From contig JAHJFH010000055.1 in the NCBI GenBank assembly GCA_018824925.1, forward strand, positions 1 through 9,179: a stretch of DNA of 9,179 nucleotides, given 5' to 3'. This DNA comes from Thermoplasmatota archaeon (GTDB lineage Archaea > Thermoplasmatota > E2 > DHVEG-1). This document shows positions 1 to 7,296 of the stretch, piece by piece (the first letter of the stretch is position 1; the number at the start of each line of letters is the position of its first letter). The notes below the pieces were generated by a model. The model was not told where the DNA came from and ran no database searches. It saw only the letters and a program-made list of their open reading frames with translations. The translations under genes were made by a program, and so were the position numbers.

Positions 1-1394
1 AAGGTATGCACCGGCTGAATCGCCCCCTCCCACGGCAGCTCCCGGAACGCATAAATATCACCCACACTCGGATTCGGCGCAATCAATGGTGCCTTCACCA
101 GCGCAAAAATACTCATCCCACTACTCCCACCAACCATATAGGCAGCAGTATAGACACCATCACTATCAACACCAAGCGTGGGATAATCCGGCCACTTACC
201 TGCATCACTTCCCTGCGACACCACAAAACTACATTTAAACCATGCACCCGTCGGATCATCCGATATCGAAACCGCAAGATAGATCAGGGTATTAAAATCA
301 CAGACAATAACAAACCACCGATCACTAAATTGATCAAACAACACCCGGGGATCACCATTACTCCCCGGCAAAAAATCACCCAATAAAATGTTAATCAGCT
401 CAGCTCCCGTCGATTTCTCATACACCGCAAAATTTCTGTTCACCACCTCAACAAAATGATCAGGGCCAACAGCACCACATGAATCAGGCGGATATGACCA
501 CGAACTAGCATCACCCCGGATAACACCCTGAAAATCAGAGAGTAATGTAGGCTCTTCATTACGTCCACTATCCCCAGAATCAAGAGTATATGTTTCTAAC
601 CCAGACAACACCGTTATATCTGCATTAGAAACTGATTGAGAAGCAGATGTATCATCCTGACCACGAAAAAAATCACCCGTACCCATTTCCCAAATCAAAC
701 CAGCATAATTTGAGCTACTAAGATCCTGGTTAAAAAAACAATCCTCAAAATCAACCACAATAGCGGCAGTTGTCCCCTGTCCAACTAGAACCGGAGTATA
801 CGTTAAATCATCCATAGCATACCACCCCGCACCATGAAAAACAGGGGTAGCCTCAATAACTATTCTATCAACAGCAAAAAGATCCATCGCAAACCAACTA
901 GGAACCGTATCAATATCCCCAAACCAACCAGTCATCTGAACCTGTTCACCATCACGAAAACCAATAACGCGAATACTCCGCGCCCAGACACCATCGCCAC
1001 CACCCTGACCCGCAAACCACGCACCATGCACATCAACCTCCGTGGGAAACGCAATACCCATCCGAGTGTCACCCCAGTTATTCATAACATACCGCGTACC
1101 CGAATGAGGAAAGTAACTCGCCTCCCTGGATGGCACCAGCCAACTGCCATGTTGACTACCACCCTTGTTGAAATCCGTATTTACCGTCGATCCCCTGAGT
1201 TGACCCCGAGCAATACACACATCCATATGTTCAACAAAACCCGGGCCATAGGCAGAAGAATCAAGTTTCTCACCAACAATAACCTCACCAGCACGACTCG
1301 GACTAATCAATTCTTGAGTCGGCGATACTGACGGCGACAAAAAAAACACCATAACAAACAAAATTAATAGTTTATGCACAAAATAGTTCTTCAT
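1..1394 (-). CDS. Secreted beta-sandwich plus propeller-like protein, 3' end cut by window edge
   Basis: An uninterrupted frame runs from ATG at 1394 leftward past base 1, giving 464 visible codons and no stop. The N-terminus (MKNYFVHKLLILFVMVFFL) is a signal peptide, so the product is exported. Residues about 40-200 look like a beta-sandwich of the kind seen in surface and PEP-CTERM-type proteins, ending in GWYAMDDLTYTP. From about residue 295 the motifs PPDSCGAVGPDHFVEVVN, DPRVLFDQFSDRWFV and LAVSISDDPTGAW match my memory of secreted sialidase-like propeller proteins; no catalytic residue can be assigned. An SD-like AGGGGAT (1400-1406) sits 5 nt before the ATG and a TATA box lies 52-59 bp upstream, which supports this start. 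The substrate is unknown; an adhesin or a glycan-binding or glycan-cleaving role is inference. The reading frame is certain, the family moderately so. Confidence 0.85.
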   Translation of the reverse strand, partial: MKNYFVHKLLILFVMVFFLSPSVSPTQELISPSRAGEVIVGEKLDSSAYGPGFVEHMDVCIARGQLRGSTVNTDFNKGGSQHGSWLVPSREASYFPHSGTRYVMNNWGDTRMGIAFPTEVDVHGAWFAGQGGGDGVWARSIRVIGFRDGEQVQMTGWFGDIDTVPSWFAMDLFAVDRIVIEATPVFHGAGWYAMDDLTYTPVLVGQGTTAAIVVDFEDCFFNQDLSSSNYAGLIWEMGTGDFFRGQDDTSASQSVSNADITVLSGLETYTLDSGDSGRNEEPTLLSDFQGVIRGDASSWSYPPDSCGAVGPDHFVEVVNRNFAVYEKSTGAELINILLGDFLPGSNGDPRVLFDQFSDRWFVIVCDFNTLIYLAVSISDDPTGAWFKCSFVVSQGSDAGKWPDYPTLGVDSDGVYTAAYMVGGSSGMSIFALVKAPLIAPNPSVGDIYAFRELPWEGAIQPVHT

Positions 1395-1445
1395 GTATGA
1401 TCCCCTTTCAAATAATTTATCTACTATAAAGAATAATAGTTCCTT

Positions 1446-1453
1446 TTTATATA
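1446..1453 (-). promoter_or_regulatory. TATA box for the secreted protein gene ending at 1394
   Basis: On the minus strand this reads TATATAAA, preceded by GTAAGG as a possible BRE. It lies 52-59 bp before the ATG at 1394, which would put transcription start near 1421 and give a leader of about 27 nt containing the SD. The spacing matches the other promoters of the window. Confidence 0.55.
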
Positions 1454-1556
1454 CCTTACTAATAATCATAAAAATAGTATATAATGCTATTTGCTTACGT
1501 GCCTCACGATAACATACTAATGATGATTAAAATACACAAAAACACAAACAGCTCTA

Positions 1557-1601
1557 CTTCCATTCCACATCCGTGAGATAAACAATCCAATATTCATGCA
1601 A
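1557..1601 (-). repeat. Dispersed spacer repeat, copy A
   Basis: A 45 bp segment of non-coding DNA aligns without gaps to copies B and C on the same strand. By my count A and B agree at 31 of 45 positions. It contains TATCTCACGGAT on the minus strand, which copy C also has exactly. Two imperfect subunits (plus-strand CCGTGAGA and TTCATGC) are 23 bp apart. It lies about 30 nt beyond the oligo-T terminator of the DUF996 gene. The function is unknown. Confidence 0.6.
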
Positions 1602-1630
1602 AAAAATGGATACCATACAATCCAATAAAA

Positions 1631-1660
1631 AAAAATAAAGAAAAAAAGGGGTGCCTACCC
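1631..1660 (-). terminator. Oligo-T terminator of the DUF996 gene
   Basis: On the minus strand a short stem GGGT-AGGC-ACCC, which includes the TAG stop codon, runs straight into T7 and then T9 with two interruptions. Archaeal RNA polymerase terminates at oligo-T tracts, so this is a good terminator; the 4 bp stem may be incidental. Confidence 0.65.
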
Positions 1661-2242
1661 TTCTTTTACCGACAACTGTTCGGGCAGACTGAAAAACGCT
1701 ACAATCTCCAGAATCACACCAATAATCAGTATCAAAAACCCTATGAGAATTATTGCGGTAATGGTTCCAATAAAGAAGAGTAACCCAGCTGTGGCAAACC
1801 ATTTAACCTGGGTTTTTTCCGCTATCATGTTATAGCTTTTCCGGATAAACAATGAGGCAACCACTGCAATAATCCAGAACACCAGTAACCCTGCTAATGC
1901 ACCAAAGAGCACGGGCTGCAAATAGGAAAATATTGCCATGGGATCAGAATACGCAAAATTCTGAATATCCATAAAAAACGAAATCCCACCGACTGATGCC
2001 AGGGTAATAAGGATAATGGCTAAAAACGCAACAATCGCAATAATACCTGCAACAAATGCATATAGATAATTATCAAAAATACTTTTTTCCTTGGTTGCAT
2101 CAGCAATCATTTTAACGGCAATAAAAACCATAATAAACCCAACGAAACTTAATATCCCAAACGAACTGGGAACAAATACGCCAATAAGCGTCAATAACGC
2201 TCCTATTCCACCTAAGATCTTCGCAGTTTGAAACGACCCCAT
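1655..2242 (-). CDS. DUF996 family multi-pass membrane protein
   Basis: A 195-residue, very hydrophobic protein. The start (MGSFQTAKILGGIGALLTLIG) and the stretch around AVKMIADATKEKSIFDNYLYAF resemble the DUF996 family, found in archaea and some bacteria and without known function. Hydrophobic segments fall at about residues 8-28, 30-47, 60-90, 105-135 and 148-188, so five to six membrane passes are likely. The only charged stretches are short loops (around KEKS, IRKSYN and EKTQVK), and no catalytic motif is visible. The ATG at 2242 has an SD-like GGTGGTGA (2250-2257) at a 7 nt spacing. The gene stands alone: the next gene on its strand is about 260 bp downstream, and the upstream gene is divergent. 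Family recognition is from memory of the N-terminal pattern; the membrane location is clear. Confidence 0.8.
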   Translation of the reverse strand: MGSFQTAKILGGIGALLTLIGVFVPSSFGILSFVGFIMVFIAVKMIADATKEKSIFDNYLYAFVAGIIAIVAFLAIILITLASVGGISFFMDIQNFAYSDPMAIFSYLQPVLFGALAGLLVFWIIAVVASLFIRKSYNMIAEKTQVKWFATAGLLFFIGTITAIILIGFLILIIGVILEIVAFFSLPEQLSVKEG

Positions 2243-2301
2243 TTTTCTTTCACCACCATAAATTTATGATTTTTTATAGACTGACTAATGCACTACCTTC
2301 A

Positions 2302-2309
2302 TTTAAAAA
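2302..2309 (-). promoter_or_regulatory. Possible TATA box of the DUF996 gene
   Basis: The minus strand reads TTTTTAAA about 60 bp before the ATG at 2242, the spacing seen at other genes here. A second AT-rich box, TATAAAAA at 2272-2279, is closer and would leave almost no leader, cutting the SD. I favour the distal box but neither is strong. Confidence 0.3.
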
Positions 2310-2441
2310 TACTGTTTTAAAAAACCACCAAACCATTCAACACAAAAAGGTTCAAAACACACCCACAAGAAACACATTACTTACTACCAATTACCATGAT
2401 TACTAACCTACATTTTTTTTCAAAAACCACAAAACCCCTTA

Positions 2442-2486
2442 GTTCTTTTCCATTTCCGTGAGATACAGTTTTCAATATTCGTGAGT
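2442..2486 (-). repeat. Dispersed spacer repeat, copy B
   Basis: This copy is alignable over 45 bp with copy C at 33 of 45 positions, including an exact 17-mer on the minus strand, AAACTGTATCTCACGGA. Similarity to copy C continues weakly beyond 2442 (plus strand CCCCTTAGTTCTTTTCCAT against CCCATTAGTGTCTTTCCAT). Two subunits, TTCCGTGAGA and TTCGTGAGT, are 23 bp apart. Confidence 0.65.
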
Positions 2487-2674
2487 TGCCCAAAAAAATC
2501 CAGAGAAGATAGGAGTAATTTTCACCAAAAAAAAAATCCCAAAAAACAGTAGGAACCATTAACAAAAATCACTAACACCATACCTGCTTCTTAAACACAA
2601 AAAATATTGTACTAAATGTTGCAATTAAAAATAATTGATATATAAGATAACAAAATAACTTAATTATAGATACT

Positions 2675-2682
2675 CTTATATA
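2675..2682 (+). promoter_or_regulatory. TATA box of the PKD protein gene
   Basis: CTTATATA lies 49-56 bp before the ATG at 2731. Transcription would start near 2705 and leave a leader of about 25 nt carrying the SD. Confidence 0.55.
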
Positions 2683-2714
2683 CATAAAAATCATTAATAA
2701 CCCTAATTATTTTT

Positions 2715-2721
2715 GGGAGGT
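2715..2721 (+). promoter_or_regulatory. Shine-Dalgarno site deciding the start at 2731
   Basis: GGGAGGT is a near-perfect SD, 9 nt before ATG 2731. A TTG at 2713 in the same frame overlaps this SD and would add residues MGGKKN before the signal peptide, so the ATG is the better start. Confidence 0.8.
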
Positions 2722-2730
2722 AAAAAAAAC

Positions 2731-4008
2731 ATGCAATTTTTAAAAACACATAAAAATAGTAAAAAGCAAGTCACCCTCATCCTCATCACCACCCTTTTAT
2801 GCCTATCCATAACCGCAACAGCCACAATCACCCACCACCCCACATCACACCCAACCACCAGCCCACCCAGACCCATCCAAGGCTACGTAATCATGCTTGA
2901 AGAAGACTTCACCGACGGCAATATCCCACCACAAGACCCACTCCTCGGACAATGGACCCACATCAACACCTCCAATAACGAAACATGGTACATCGACCAA
3001 TCACAACCATACTCAGAACCCAACTGCACCACCGTCCACCGCGGCAATTACAAAGGCACACAAAACGAATGCCTCATCACCCCCATACTCGACTTCAGCG
3101 AACATCAAGAAATATTCCTCAGATTCCACTATTACACCAGCCAATACAGCTCCCAAGAAAAAGACACCATCGACCTCAACGTCAGCATCACCATCGACAA
3201 CGGCCAAAACTGGACCCAAATCTGGAATGAAGACACCATTCCCTTCTTTATCAGCTGGACCTGGCAAGACTCCCAAGAAATCGACCTCACCGCCTATGCC
3301 GGCGCACCCAACGCCCAAATCATGTTCCAATACTACAGCACCAACAACACCGACCCCTACCTGCAAGAATACAGCATAGATGACATCATCATCTATGGAA
3401 ACTCAACCAAATTCTCGTGTACCGCCGGCGGATCATATGAAATATCCTGGTCCTGGAACAAACTCAATGGCATCCGATTCCATGGAGATGCAAAAGACGG
3501 CCAACCACCCTACCTAAACTGGACCTGGGATTTCGGTGATGGCCACACCTCCAAAATCCCCTATGCCCCCCTCTACAGCTACAGCGATATCGGTGTGTAC
3601 AACATAACCCTTGTCGTCACTGATAGCGCCAACCCAAAACACATCGCCTTTGACAACACCACCGTCAAAGTCATCGAAACACCACCACCAGAAATAGACA
3701 TCACCGTGCAAAGCCCATCACTAGGAATAAAAGCAGAACTTAAAAACACCGGCACCATCAACATCAGCTTTATCGACTGGTCAATGAATGTTGAATGGGG
3801 GCCCCTAAAAGCATTTGATAAAGAAATCGCAAATGGCACTATCTCCAATCTCGAAGGAAAAACATCCACCTTCATTCAAAGCCAACACTACTTCTTCGGA
3901 TTCGGATTCATCCGCATCATCATCACCATCGAACCATTAAACACCTATCGAAATGAGCTACAAGTCAATGCCATAAAACTCGGTCCCTTTACCTTCGGAG
4001 TCCATTAA
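2731..4008 (+). CDS. Secreted protein: jelly-roll (MAM-like) domain, PKD domain and third beta domain
   Basis: A 425-residue exported protein. Residues 1-33 are a signal peptide with basic start and hydrophobic core (TLILITTLLCLSITATA). Residues about 55-224, from EEDFTDG to IDDIIIYG, have the pattern of MAM-like or choice-of-anchor-J jelly-roll domains, including LITPILDFS, LRFHYY and SIDDI. Residues about 235-318 form a PKD domain with WDFGDG at 266-271, the SYSDIGVYNITLVVTD strand and TVKVIE at its end. Residues about 322-425 form a third beta domain (LKNTGTINISFIDWS, FGFGFIRI, GPFTFGVH) also recognisable in the secreted protein at 6215-7240. There is no C-terminal membrane anchor or sorting signal that I can see. 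Many N-x-S/T sites suggest N-glycosylation. Codons are very C-rich in third position. A binding or adhesion role is inference. Confidence 0.85.
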   Translation: MQFLKTHKNSKKQVTLILITTLLCLSITATATITHHPTSHPTTSPPRPIQGYVIMLEEDFTDGNIPPQDPLLGQWTHINTSNNETWYIDQSQPYSEPNCTTVHRGNYKGTQNECLITPILDFSEHQEIFLRFHYYTSQYSSQEKDTIDLNVSITIDNGQNWTQIWNEDTIPFFISWTWQDSQEIDLTAYAGAPNAQIMFQYYSTNNTDPYLQEYSIDDIIIYGNSTKFSCTAGGSYEISWSWNKLNGIRFHGDAKDGQPPYLNWTWDFGDGHTSKIPYAPLYSYSDIGVYNITLVVTDSANPKHIAFDNTTVKVIETPPPEIDITVQSPSLGIKAELKNTGTINISFIDWSMNVEWGPLKAFDKEIANGTISNLEGKTSTFIQSQHYFFGFGFIRIIITIEPLNTYRNELQVNAIKLGPFTFGVH

Positions 4009-4092
4009 ATCAAAAATACCAAACACCATCAACCAACCAGTAAAAAAATCTTTCACACACCACATTCACAACTCAAATCACTCACCCCCATA

Positions 4093-5001
4093 TTACAAGG
4101 GTTTAGTCGCCGTGACCGCAGTGTACGTAATCCCTTTCGCTATCCCCAGCATCATACAAAAAAACGATTCCACTGCCACAAACCTCGGATCCTCACCCAT
4201 CGAAAATGATTTTCCTCGAACCACTTTAGAACCCATCAACGAAACAAGATATGGAACACCGAAAACACTCCCACGAACAATACCCAAAACCACATTCCCC
4301 GTAAGATCCCTAATCCCTATATCACAAAACCCTTCTTCTTTCAGAATACCCACAAGCTCCTCAAGCCTCCACACACCGGACAACCCCCAACATTTACAAA
4401 AACAATCATACAGCATCAGAAGAAATCCATGAAGCTGAACCGGTGTGCGAAACACATCAATGACCACCAACGTCCCCCCAGGTTTTAACACCCGATACAT
4501 CTCGCGAACCAACCGCATTTGATCAGCAACATACCCCAGAGATTCCACTAAAAATACCCCATCAAATCCATTCGAAGAAAAACCGGAATCACAAAAATCT
4601 CCCACCAGAAACTCTGTGCTAGCACCAACTCCCTCTTCCTGAGCAAGCCCTTCTGCCATCCTCACCTGTTCAACCACATTCGTAATACCCACCACCCGTA
4701 CATCAGGATATTTCTGTGCTAGATAAATCGACACACCCCCAACCCCACACCCCGCATCCAACACCTTTTTTATACCACACTGCTGCATATCTAATCCTAG
4801 CAAACACCCCACAAAATCATTCATATGCCGCACCGCAGAAACATGTCCAAACACCCCTTTTTCATACAAACCGTGATGAATACAATGTGTTTTGTCCACT
4901 TGCAACAGTTTTACAATAACCGACCAATTATCCCGATACAAATCACTCGATGTTCCAGACCGCATCTTATCAGCAATAACATCCCGCCATAATTTAAGCA
5001 T
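4093..5001 (-). CDS. Class I SAM-dependent methyltransferase (sterol/tocopherol methyltransferase-like)
   Basis: 302 residues from ATG 5001. SAM-binding motif I is VLDAGCGVGG (residues 80-89), followed by the acidic or polar post-I strand VRVVGITNVVEQVRMA, motif II around FDGVFLVESLGYV (about 146-158) and motif III VLKPGGTLVVIDVFR. The GIT-x-x-x-x-Q-x-x-x-A pattern resembles sterol C24, tocopherol and ubiquinone-type methyltransferases, so a lipid or isoprenoid-like acceptor is plausible, but the substrate is not visible. The last 80 residues extend past the Rossmann fold and may shape the acceptor site. Start choice: an AGGGA SD precedes ATG 5001 and the TATA box is 63 bp upstream, as elsewhere in the window. 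Alternatives are ATG 5043 after a G7 run and ATG 5085; the latter would put the TATA box inside the gene. It is divergent from an FAD oxidoreductase. Confidence 0.85.
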   Translation of the reverse strand: MLKLWRDVIADKMRSGTSSDLYRDNWSVIVKLLQVDKTHCIHHGLYEKGVFGHVSAVRHMNDFVGCLLGLDMQQCGIKKVLDAGCGVGGVSIYLAQKYPDVRVVGITNVVEQVRMAEGLAQEEGVGASTEFLVGDFCDSGFSSNGFDGVFLVESLGYVADQMRLVREMYRVLKPGGTLVVIDVFRTPVQLHGFLLMLYDCFCKCWGLSGVWRLEELVGILKEEGFCDIGIRDLTGNVVLGIVRGSVFGVPYLVSLMGSKVVRGKSFSMGEDPRFVAVESFFCMMLGIAKGITYTAVTATKPL

Positions 5002-5063
5002 TTGTTCCCTAAAAAAACACTGAAATACAACAGAACATAACATTTTTCCCCCCCTGCGATAAC

Positions 5064-5072
5064 TATATAAAT
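5064..5072. promoter_or_regulatory. Shared, near-palindromic TATA box between divergent genes
   Basis: TATATAAAT on plus reads ATTTATATA on minus, so it can serve as a TATA box in both directions. It is 63 bp before the methyltransferase ATG (5001) and about 41 bp before the ATA start of the oxidoreductase (5112). The minus direction has the better purine-rich BRE (GTAAAAAA). No second TATA box is obvious in the spacer. Confidence 0.5.
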
Positions 5073-5100
5073 TTTTTACCACCATATAACCAAATAATCT

Positions 5101-5105
5101 GAGGG
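5101..5105 (+). promoter_or_regulatory. Shine-Dalgarno site before an ATA start codon
   Basis: GAGGG overlaps an in-frame TGA (5100-5102) that closes the frame upstream. It stands 6 nt before ATA 5112, normal SD spacing, and no ATG, GTG or TTG lies in frame until 5247. Confidence 0.5.
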
Positions 5106-5111
5106 AAGAGC

Positions 5112-6194
5112 ATACTACATATCTATGGCGCAGGATTAGCGGGTCTCACCGCTGCGATAAACCTCGCACACAACGGCCACGACGTAACGGTCTTTGAAAA
5201 AGAACAACACGTCGGTGGACCACAAAACTGTACCCCCTCGGTACACATGACTCCCCTTCATCTGCAACAAATCACAGAATTCACCGGCATTGATATCACA
5301 CCCTGCATCTCACCTCTTGACACCTTCACAGCCTATATCTACTCAAAAAAAGTCTATTTTCACACACACCATCTTTATGTCACTGAACGAGGCCCCCAAA
5401 AAACATCACTCGATTATTACCTCTACCAAAAAGCCCTCAACGAAGGCGTCACTTTTGAATTCTCTCAACCACTCACCCCAGAAACACTCCACACCATCCC
5501 ACACAACTCCATCATCGCCACCGGCACCTACTCTGGCCTATGTAAATATCTAAAACTACGCCATACCCCCTTTGTCCATTTTAATAGCCACCTGCCTACA
5601 CACAATAACAACAATTTTTGTATCGCCTATTTCGACACCTACATAGCCGGCTATGGCTACGGCTATCTCGCAGGAAACAACAACATAACCTCAGTCGAAG
5701 TCGACTTTCCCTACACAGCCCCACATGAAAAACTCTTACACCGATTCAGCATACACCTCAAAAAAACCGAAAACCTCACCTTCACTACATGGTCAATGGT
5801 CGCCGACAATATCCCAGAAAAACCATACCTATTGAAAACAATACAGGGAAAAACATGTATCCTCGCTGGAGCCATCAGTGGTTTCCACGATCCCTTTTTT
5901 GGTTTTGGTGTTAATAGCGCATTAGTATCCGGAAAAATCGCTGCTCTGATGATAGACTCCAAAAAAAAATGCATACAAGAATATAATCGATTCACCACAA
6001 AGTTAGCGAGAATGTTTCTGTTATCAAAAATCTACCACGCCATACCATTAAAAAATATCATAATTCCCCGATTCTTTACACCTACAACAACCCATATCCC
6101 CCTAATCGGCAGTAATCTTCAAAGTATCCCAGGATTCACCCATGAAGATTGTTTCAAGATAGCAAAAATTCAATCACCTACAAAAAAAAAATAA
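5112..6194 (+). CDS. FAD-dependent oxidoreductase, geranylgeranyl-reductase-like, apparent ATA start
   Basis: The frame is open from 5103 to TAA 6192-6194. Read from ATA 5112 it gives 360 residues starting x-LHIYGAGLAGLTAAINLA, a complete beta-alpha-beta FAD fold with GAGLAG (residues 6-11) and the ribose-binding Glu 29 in VTVFEKE. Starting at the first ATG (5247) would remove this whole fold, so that start cannot be functional. Residues 253-267 (GAISGFHDPFFGFGV) fill the place of the usual GDAAGF-x-DP motif of GGR-type flavoproteins, with the Asp of GD replaced by Ala. The family includes reductases of isoprenoid double bonds and related halogenases and hydroxylases. Next to a methyltransferase, a role in lipid, quinone or carotenoid maturation is a fair inference. 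The ATA could be a real rare start, a mutated ATG in a dying gene, or a sequencing error. The tail ends in Lys-Lys-Lys. Confidence 0.8.
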   Translation: MLHIYGAGLAGLTAAINLAHNGHDVTVFEKEQHVGGPQNCTPSVHMTPLHLQQITEFTGIDITPCISPLDTFTAYIYSKKVYFHTHHLYVTERGPQKTSLDYYLYQKALNEGVTFEFSQPLTPETLHTIPHNSIIATGTYSGLCKYLKLRHTPFVHFNSHLPTHNNNNFCIAYFDTYIAGYGYGYLAGNNNITSVEVDFPYTAPHEKLLHRFSIHLKKTENLTFTTWSMVADNIPEKPYLLKTIQGKTCILAGAISGFHDPFFGFGVNSALVSGKIAALMIDSKKKCIQEYNRFTTKLARMFLLSKIYHAIPLKNIIIPRFFTPTTTHIPLIGSNLQSIPGFTHEDCFKIAKIQSPTKKK

Positions 6195-6208
6195 AAAAAA
6201 GGGGGGGG
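6182..6208 (-). terminator. Oligo-T terminator overlapping the convergent gene's end
   Basis: On the minus strand, 6 nt after the TAA of the secreted protein gene, a C8 run is followed by T8, A, T10. The T10 is the complement of the last three Lys codons (AAA) and flanking bases of the oxidoreductase gene on plus. So the terminator of one gene sits inside the coding end of the other. Confidence 0.6.
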
Positions 6209-6214
6209 TGTGGT

Positions 6215-7240
6215 TTAAATCACTTTACATAACAATAGTAATACCTGTATTTCTCTAGTTATCGTTGCGGGTGGACATGCATTATTCTCTGCATCAGCCG
6301 TAATAGTGACTTGCCCAGGGAATATTCCCGGAAATGCAAACCCCAATACCGGTTTAGATGACACCGTAACCGTTGCACCAGGTGCCATTGAAGGTATCAC
6401 ACCACTAGCCGGACCAAGGAAAATAAGACCACTAAATGCAAAACTCCAGGATACATTGACACAGGTACCAGTTCCCATATTAGTGATATCAGCATTAACC
6501 GTTGGTGTTTTAACAGCATCCAGAAATCCACCATTAATAGCGGTGATGTTAACACAGCAGTACGGGGGCGGCGGTGTTTCCCCAGTGATAACAAACGCAA
6601 AATCGATTTGTTCACCATTTATCGGATCATGAATAGGGACCCAATTTCCAGGATACCCAAAAACCGCGGCATCCATAAAATGATCCAATGAAGTCTTCCA
6701 GCCCACACCTGGTGGGGCAAAGGGATTGACATAAAATGGCATCGAAATAACCAGCCAGTAAATAGTACCTGCTTCCTGGATAAAGGGATCAGGTATATCT
6801 GGGATATTTATCTGCCAGTACGTAAAATGATCATTTTCTCTGTAATAATCAGGCGGCCAATACCATCCTTGGACACCATCCCAGGGGCCATTAAAGATAA
6901 ACTCACCTGGTTGGAAGATGTATTGCCACATCATTTGTTCTGGATGTGATGGTGGTCCAGGATTGTTTGACCAGATACTAATATCAATAAAGGGGATATC
7001 AACCTCAAATCCTTCTTGATATGATATCCAGAAATGAATATCTTCTACGGGTCCATCTTCGCTACATTCCCAATCATCAGCAAGCCACCAGTCATGAAAA
7101 TCAACATCCCATCCAAAGGGGTTAGGAAGCTGTGGGAAATGCATTTTATGGCCATCACCAGGTTCCCAGTCAGCTAAGACCAGGGTTCCTGAAGTAATCA
7201 ACAGCATACTTATCAAAATACATACGATTCTTGCTTTCAT
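6215..7240 (-). CDS. Secreted protein with Trp-rich DDW-type domain and C-terminal beta domain
   Basis: 341 residues. Residues 1-23 are a signal peptide ending in LVLA before DWEPG. Residues about 35-218 carry NPFGWDVDF, LADDWECSEDGPVEDIHFW, ISIWSNNPG and a C-terminal VITG. I have seen this pattern (DDW-x-C-x(4)-GPV-x-DIHFW) in secreted proteins of planctomycetes and archaea; it is probably the family catalogued as DUF7901, function unknown. After a Pro-rich linker (TPPPPYCC), residues about 228-341 form a beta domain that aligns with the last domain of the 2731-4008 protein (NADITNMGTGTCVNVSWS, SGVIPSMAPGATVTVSS, VTITAD). A GGGAGGT SD (7252-7258) sits 11 nt before the ATG and a TATA box 49 bp before it. 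C and G are nearly balanced here, unlike the neighbouring genes. Extracellular binding is inference. Confidence 0.85.
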   Translation of the reverse strand: MKARIVCILISMLLITSGTLVLADWEPGDGHKMHFPQLPNPFGWDVDFHDWWLADDWECSEDGPVEDIHFWISYQEGFEVDIPFIDISIWSNNPGPPSHPEQMMWQYIFQPGEFIFNGPWDGVQGWYWPPDYYRENDHFTYWQINIPDIPDPFIQEAGTIYWLVISMPFYVNPFAPPGVGWKTSLDHFMDAAVFGYPGNWVPIHDPINGEQIDFAFVITGETPPPPYCCVNITAINGGFLDAVKTPTVNADITNMGTGTCVNVSWSFAFSGLIFLGPASGVIPSMAPGATVTVSSKPVLGFAFPGIFPGQVTITADAENNACPPATITREIQVLLLLCKVI

Positions 7241-7288
7241 ATTTTATGAATACCTCCCAGTTATTATATTTTCTTAATTAATTATTGG

Positions 7289-7296
7289 TATATAAA
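7289..7296 (-). promoter_or_regulatory. TATA box of the secreted protein gene at 7240
   Basis: The minus strand reads TTTATATA, matching the archaeal consensus, with GATAAAT as a possible BRE. It is 49 bp before the ATG and leaves a leader of about 25 nt that includes the SD. Confidence 0.65.

Larger units (their letters stand above)
2243..2730. other. Divergent spacer of about 490 bp, no convincing gene
   Basis: This AT-rich region separates the DUF996 gene from the divergent PKD protein gene. It holds the promoter of each gene, repeat copy B and an A10 run on the plus strand (2527-2536). That run lies just upstream of copy B on the minus strand, as the terminators do for the other copies. 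No gene ends at it, so it may mark a vanished gene or an unrecognised transcript. Confidence 0.5.

Noticed and set aside
6..1331. Plus-strand open frames at 6-386 and 834-1331
   Set aside because: They lie over the minus-strand secreted protein frame, are rich in Thr, Asn, Arg and Pro as expected from the C-rich antisense strand, and show no signal peptide, motif or good SD.
1554..1802. 82-codon minus-strand frame
   Set aside because: It overlaps the 3' end of the DUF996 gene, crosses that gene's terminator and ends in repeat copy A; no motif.
2377..2565. 62-codon minus-strand frame in the spacer
   Set aside because: It overlaps repeat copy B, resembles no family, and the frame is not kept in the other copies.
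2897..3875. Several frames on both strands within the PKD protein gene
   Set aside because: They are shadows of a gene with a clear signal peptide, PKD motif and SD; their composition is low-complexity.
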